Assembly: GCA_015492195.1 (NCBI GenBank)
Contig: WGFP01000134.1
Span: forward strand, 1 to 7,155
Length of the DNA stretch: 7,155 bases
Origin: Acidiferrobacterales bacterium
Lineage (GTDB): Bacteria > Pseudomonadota > Gammaproteobacteria > Acidiferrobacterales > Sulfurifustaceae
Direction: 5' to 3'
In this document: piece by piece, positions 6,632-7,155 of the stretch
Position numbering within the stretch: position 1 is the first letter of the stretch
How the letters are laid out: every line of letters starts with the position of its first letter
Translations under genes and position numbers: made by a program
Notes under the pieces: generated by a model
Told to the model about the DNA's origin: nothing
What the model saw: the letters and a program-made list of their open reading frames with translations, nothing else
Databases searched by the model: none

Positions 6632-6718
6632 TTCAGAGGACAGAAGATGGAAGACAGTTTTTTCGCTTCATATCCACTTTTAAGTCTGTCTTCTGTCTTC
6701 CGTCCTCTGTCCTCTGAA
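6632..6718. repeat. GARGACR-heptad inverted repeat after tRNA-His
   Basis: The outermost 11 bp are perfectly inverted: TTCAGAGGACA (6632-6642) against TGTCCTCTGAA (6708-6718). Over the outer 26 positions only two differ, both transitions. The left arm then runs into a T-rich loop. The element begins one base after the tRNA-His CCA and ends directly at the truncated tRNA-Lys copy, so it was probably once flush with the intact tRNA-Lys gene. Confidence 0.9.
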
Positions 6719-6719
6719 G

Positions 6720-6738
6720 GGGCCGTTAGCTCAGTTGG
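6720..6738 (+). pseudogene. 5' fragment of tRNA-Lys (acceptor and D-arm half)
   Basis: These 19 bases, GGGCCGTTAGCTCAGTTGG, are identical to the first 19 bases of the intact tRNA-Lys at 6868-6886. The match stops in the D loop, and what follows is unrelated. No anticodon or T arm exists for this copy, so it is a remnant or duplication. Confidence 0.9.
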
Positions 6739-6789
6739 GCGAGGCGGAGGCTTCGCGAGCGTCCAGTGAATGTTCGCGCCGCCGAGCGC

Positions 6790-6809
6790 CCCAGCCATGG
6801 ATGGCTGGG
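6790..6809. repeat. REP-like palindrome centred on CATGGATG
   Basis: CCCAGCCAT (6790-6798) and ATGGCTGGG (6801-6809) are perfect inverted copies separated by GG. Palindromes around CCATGGATGG are, from memory, common extragenic repeats in gammaproteobacteria, but I cannot confirm the family here. Confidence 0.6.
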
Positions 6810-6852
6810 CCGGTGCATCGGTTCAACACGAAGTCGCGCCAGGGACGGCATG

Positions 6853-6858
6853 TATAAT
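6853..6858 (+). promoter_or_regulatory. candidate -10 box for tRNA-Lys
   Basis: A perfect TATAAT ends nine bases before tRNA-Lys, the right distance for a start close to the tRNA. No acceptable -35 is found at 16-18 bp. It lies in the inserted segment, so the insertion may have brought a new promoter. Confidence 0.4.
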
Positions 6859-6867
6859 GATTATCCC

Positions 6868-6943
<76 letters not shown>

Positions 6944-6944
6944 A

Positions 6945-7091
6945 TTCAGAAGACAGAAGACTGAGGACAGAAGACAGAACGTGGAGACTGATGACTGAAG
7001 ACAGAGGACTGAAAACGCATCATCCACAGTCTTCTGTCGTCTGTCTTCGGTCTTCTGATTCGGTCCCCCGTCTTCCATCCTCTGTCTTCTG
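6945..7091. repeat. GARGACR-heptad inverted repeat filling the Lys-Leu spacer
   Basis: The outer 11 bp are perfectly inverted: CAGAAGACAGA (6947-6957) against TCTGTCTTCTG (7081-7091). The left arm continues GAAGACT, GAGGACA, GAAGACA. The right arm on the minus strand continues GAGGATG, GAAGACG, GGGGACC, then further heptads GAAGACC, GAAGACA, GACGACA, GAAGACT. It is the longest of the four, with heptads across nearly its whole length. It begins one base after the tRNA-Lys CCA and ends four bases before tRNA-Leu. Confidence 0.88.
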
Positions 7092-7095
7092 GATC

Positions 7096-7155
<60 letters not shown>

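Larger units (their letters stand above)
6739..6867 (+). mobile_element. 129-bp segment between tRNA-Lys direct repeats (putative small insertion)
   Basis: This GC-rich segment lies between two 19-bp copies of the tRNA-Lys 5' end, giving a 148-bp direct-repeat interval. It contains a perfect 9-bp palindrome arm pair at 6790-6809. It also contains CCAGGGACGG at 6839-6848, which resembles the CCATGGATGG centre of that palindrome, and a TATAAT near its right end. No gene of convincing length is present. It has no heptads, unlike every other spacer here. Insertion with target duplication, or an integration that restored the tRNA 5' end, would explain it. The mobile nature is inferred, not seen. 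Confidence 0.5.

Overview
The window looks like chromosomal housekeeping DNA from a Pseudomonadota bacterium, most likely a gammaproteobacterium or a related betaproteobacterium. The evidence is a FimV/HubP-type polar landmark protein, proteobacterial-style ThyA, DHFR and FolD, CCA-encoding tRNA genes, and a tRNA-His with an encoded extra 5' G. Base composition is moderately GC-rich. No phage or plasmid gene is visible.

Layout. (1) 1-2126, + strand: the large C-terminal part of fimV, cut by the left window edge. (2) 2180-3549, - strand: thyA followed by folA, a two-gene thymidylate/tetrahydrofolate operon that converges on fimV. A hairpin of 7-bp repeats (2669-2758) lies between the two coding bodies, reaches from the thyA stop into the folA start region, and appears to have replaced the normal folA start codon. 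(3) 3796-4431, + strand: an unrecognised small multi-pass membrane protein, divergent from thyA. (4) 4448-6046, - strand: folD followed by a rhomboid intramembrane protease gene, probably co-transcribed. (5) 6158 to the right edge, + strand: a tRNA cluster, Pro(UGG)-Arg(UCU)-His(GUG)-Lys(CUU)-Leu(UAG), the last cut by the window edge. In Pseudomonas-type genomes a tRNA cluster beside folD is followed by tig-clpP-clpX, so those genes may lie just beyond the window (inference).

ThyA, DHFR and FolD all belong to one-carbon folate metabolism. ThyA turns methylene-THF into dihydrofolate, DHFR regenerates THF, and FolD interconverts methylene-THF and formyl-THF.

The most unusual content is in the spacers. 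Each of the four inter-tRNA spacers is filled by an imperfect inverted repeat built of purine-rich heptads (consensus GARGACR). The purine-rich arm starts one to a few bases after the tRNA CCA end. The pyrimidine-rich arm ends one to a few bases before the next tRNA, or in one case before a truncated tRNA copy. The thyA-folA hairpin uses a second heptad, GTGAGGC, with the same GARG core. Because the arms flank each tRNA, the 5' leader and 3' trailer of tRNA-Arg can also form a perfect 12-bp helix that closes around the tRNA. Separately, the first 19 bp of tRNA-Lys are duplicated 148 bp upstream of the intact gene, around a GC-rich palindrome-bearing segment. This looks like a small insertion at the 5' end of a tRNA gene with the gene restored.
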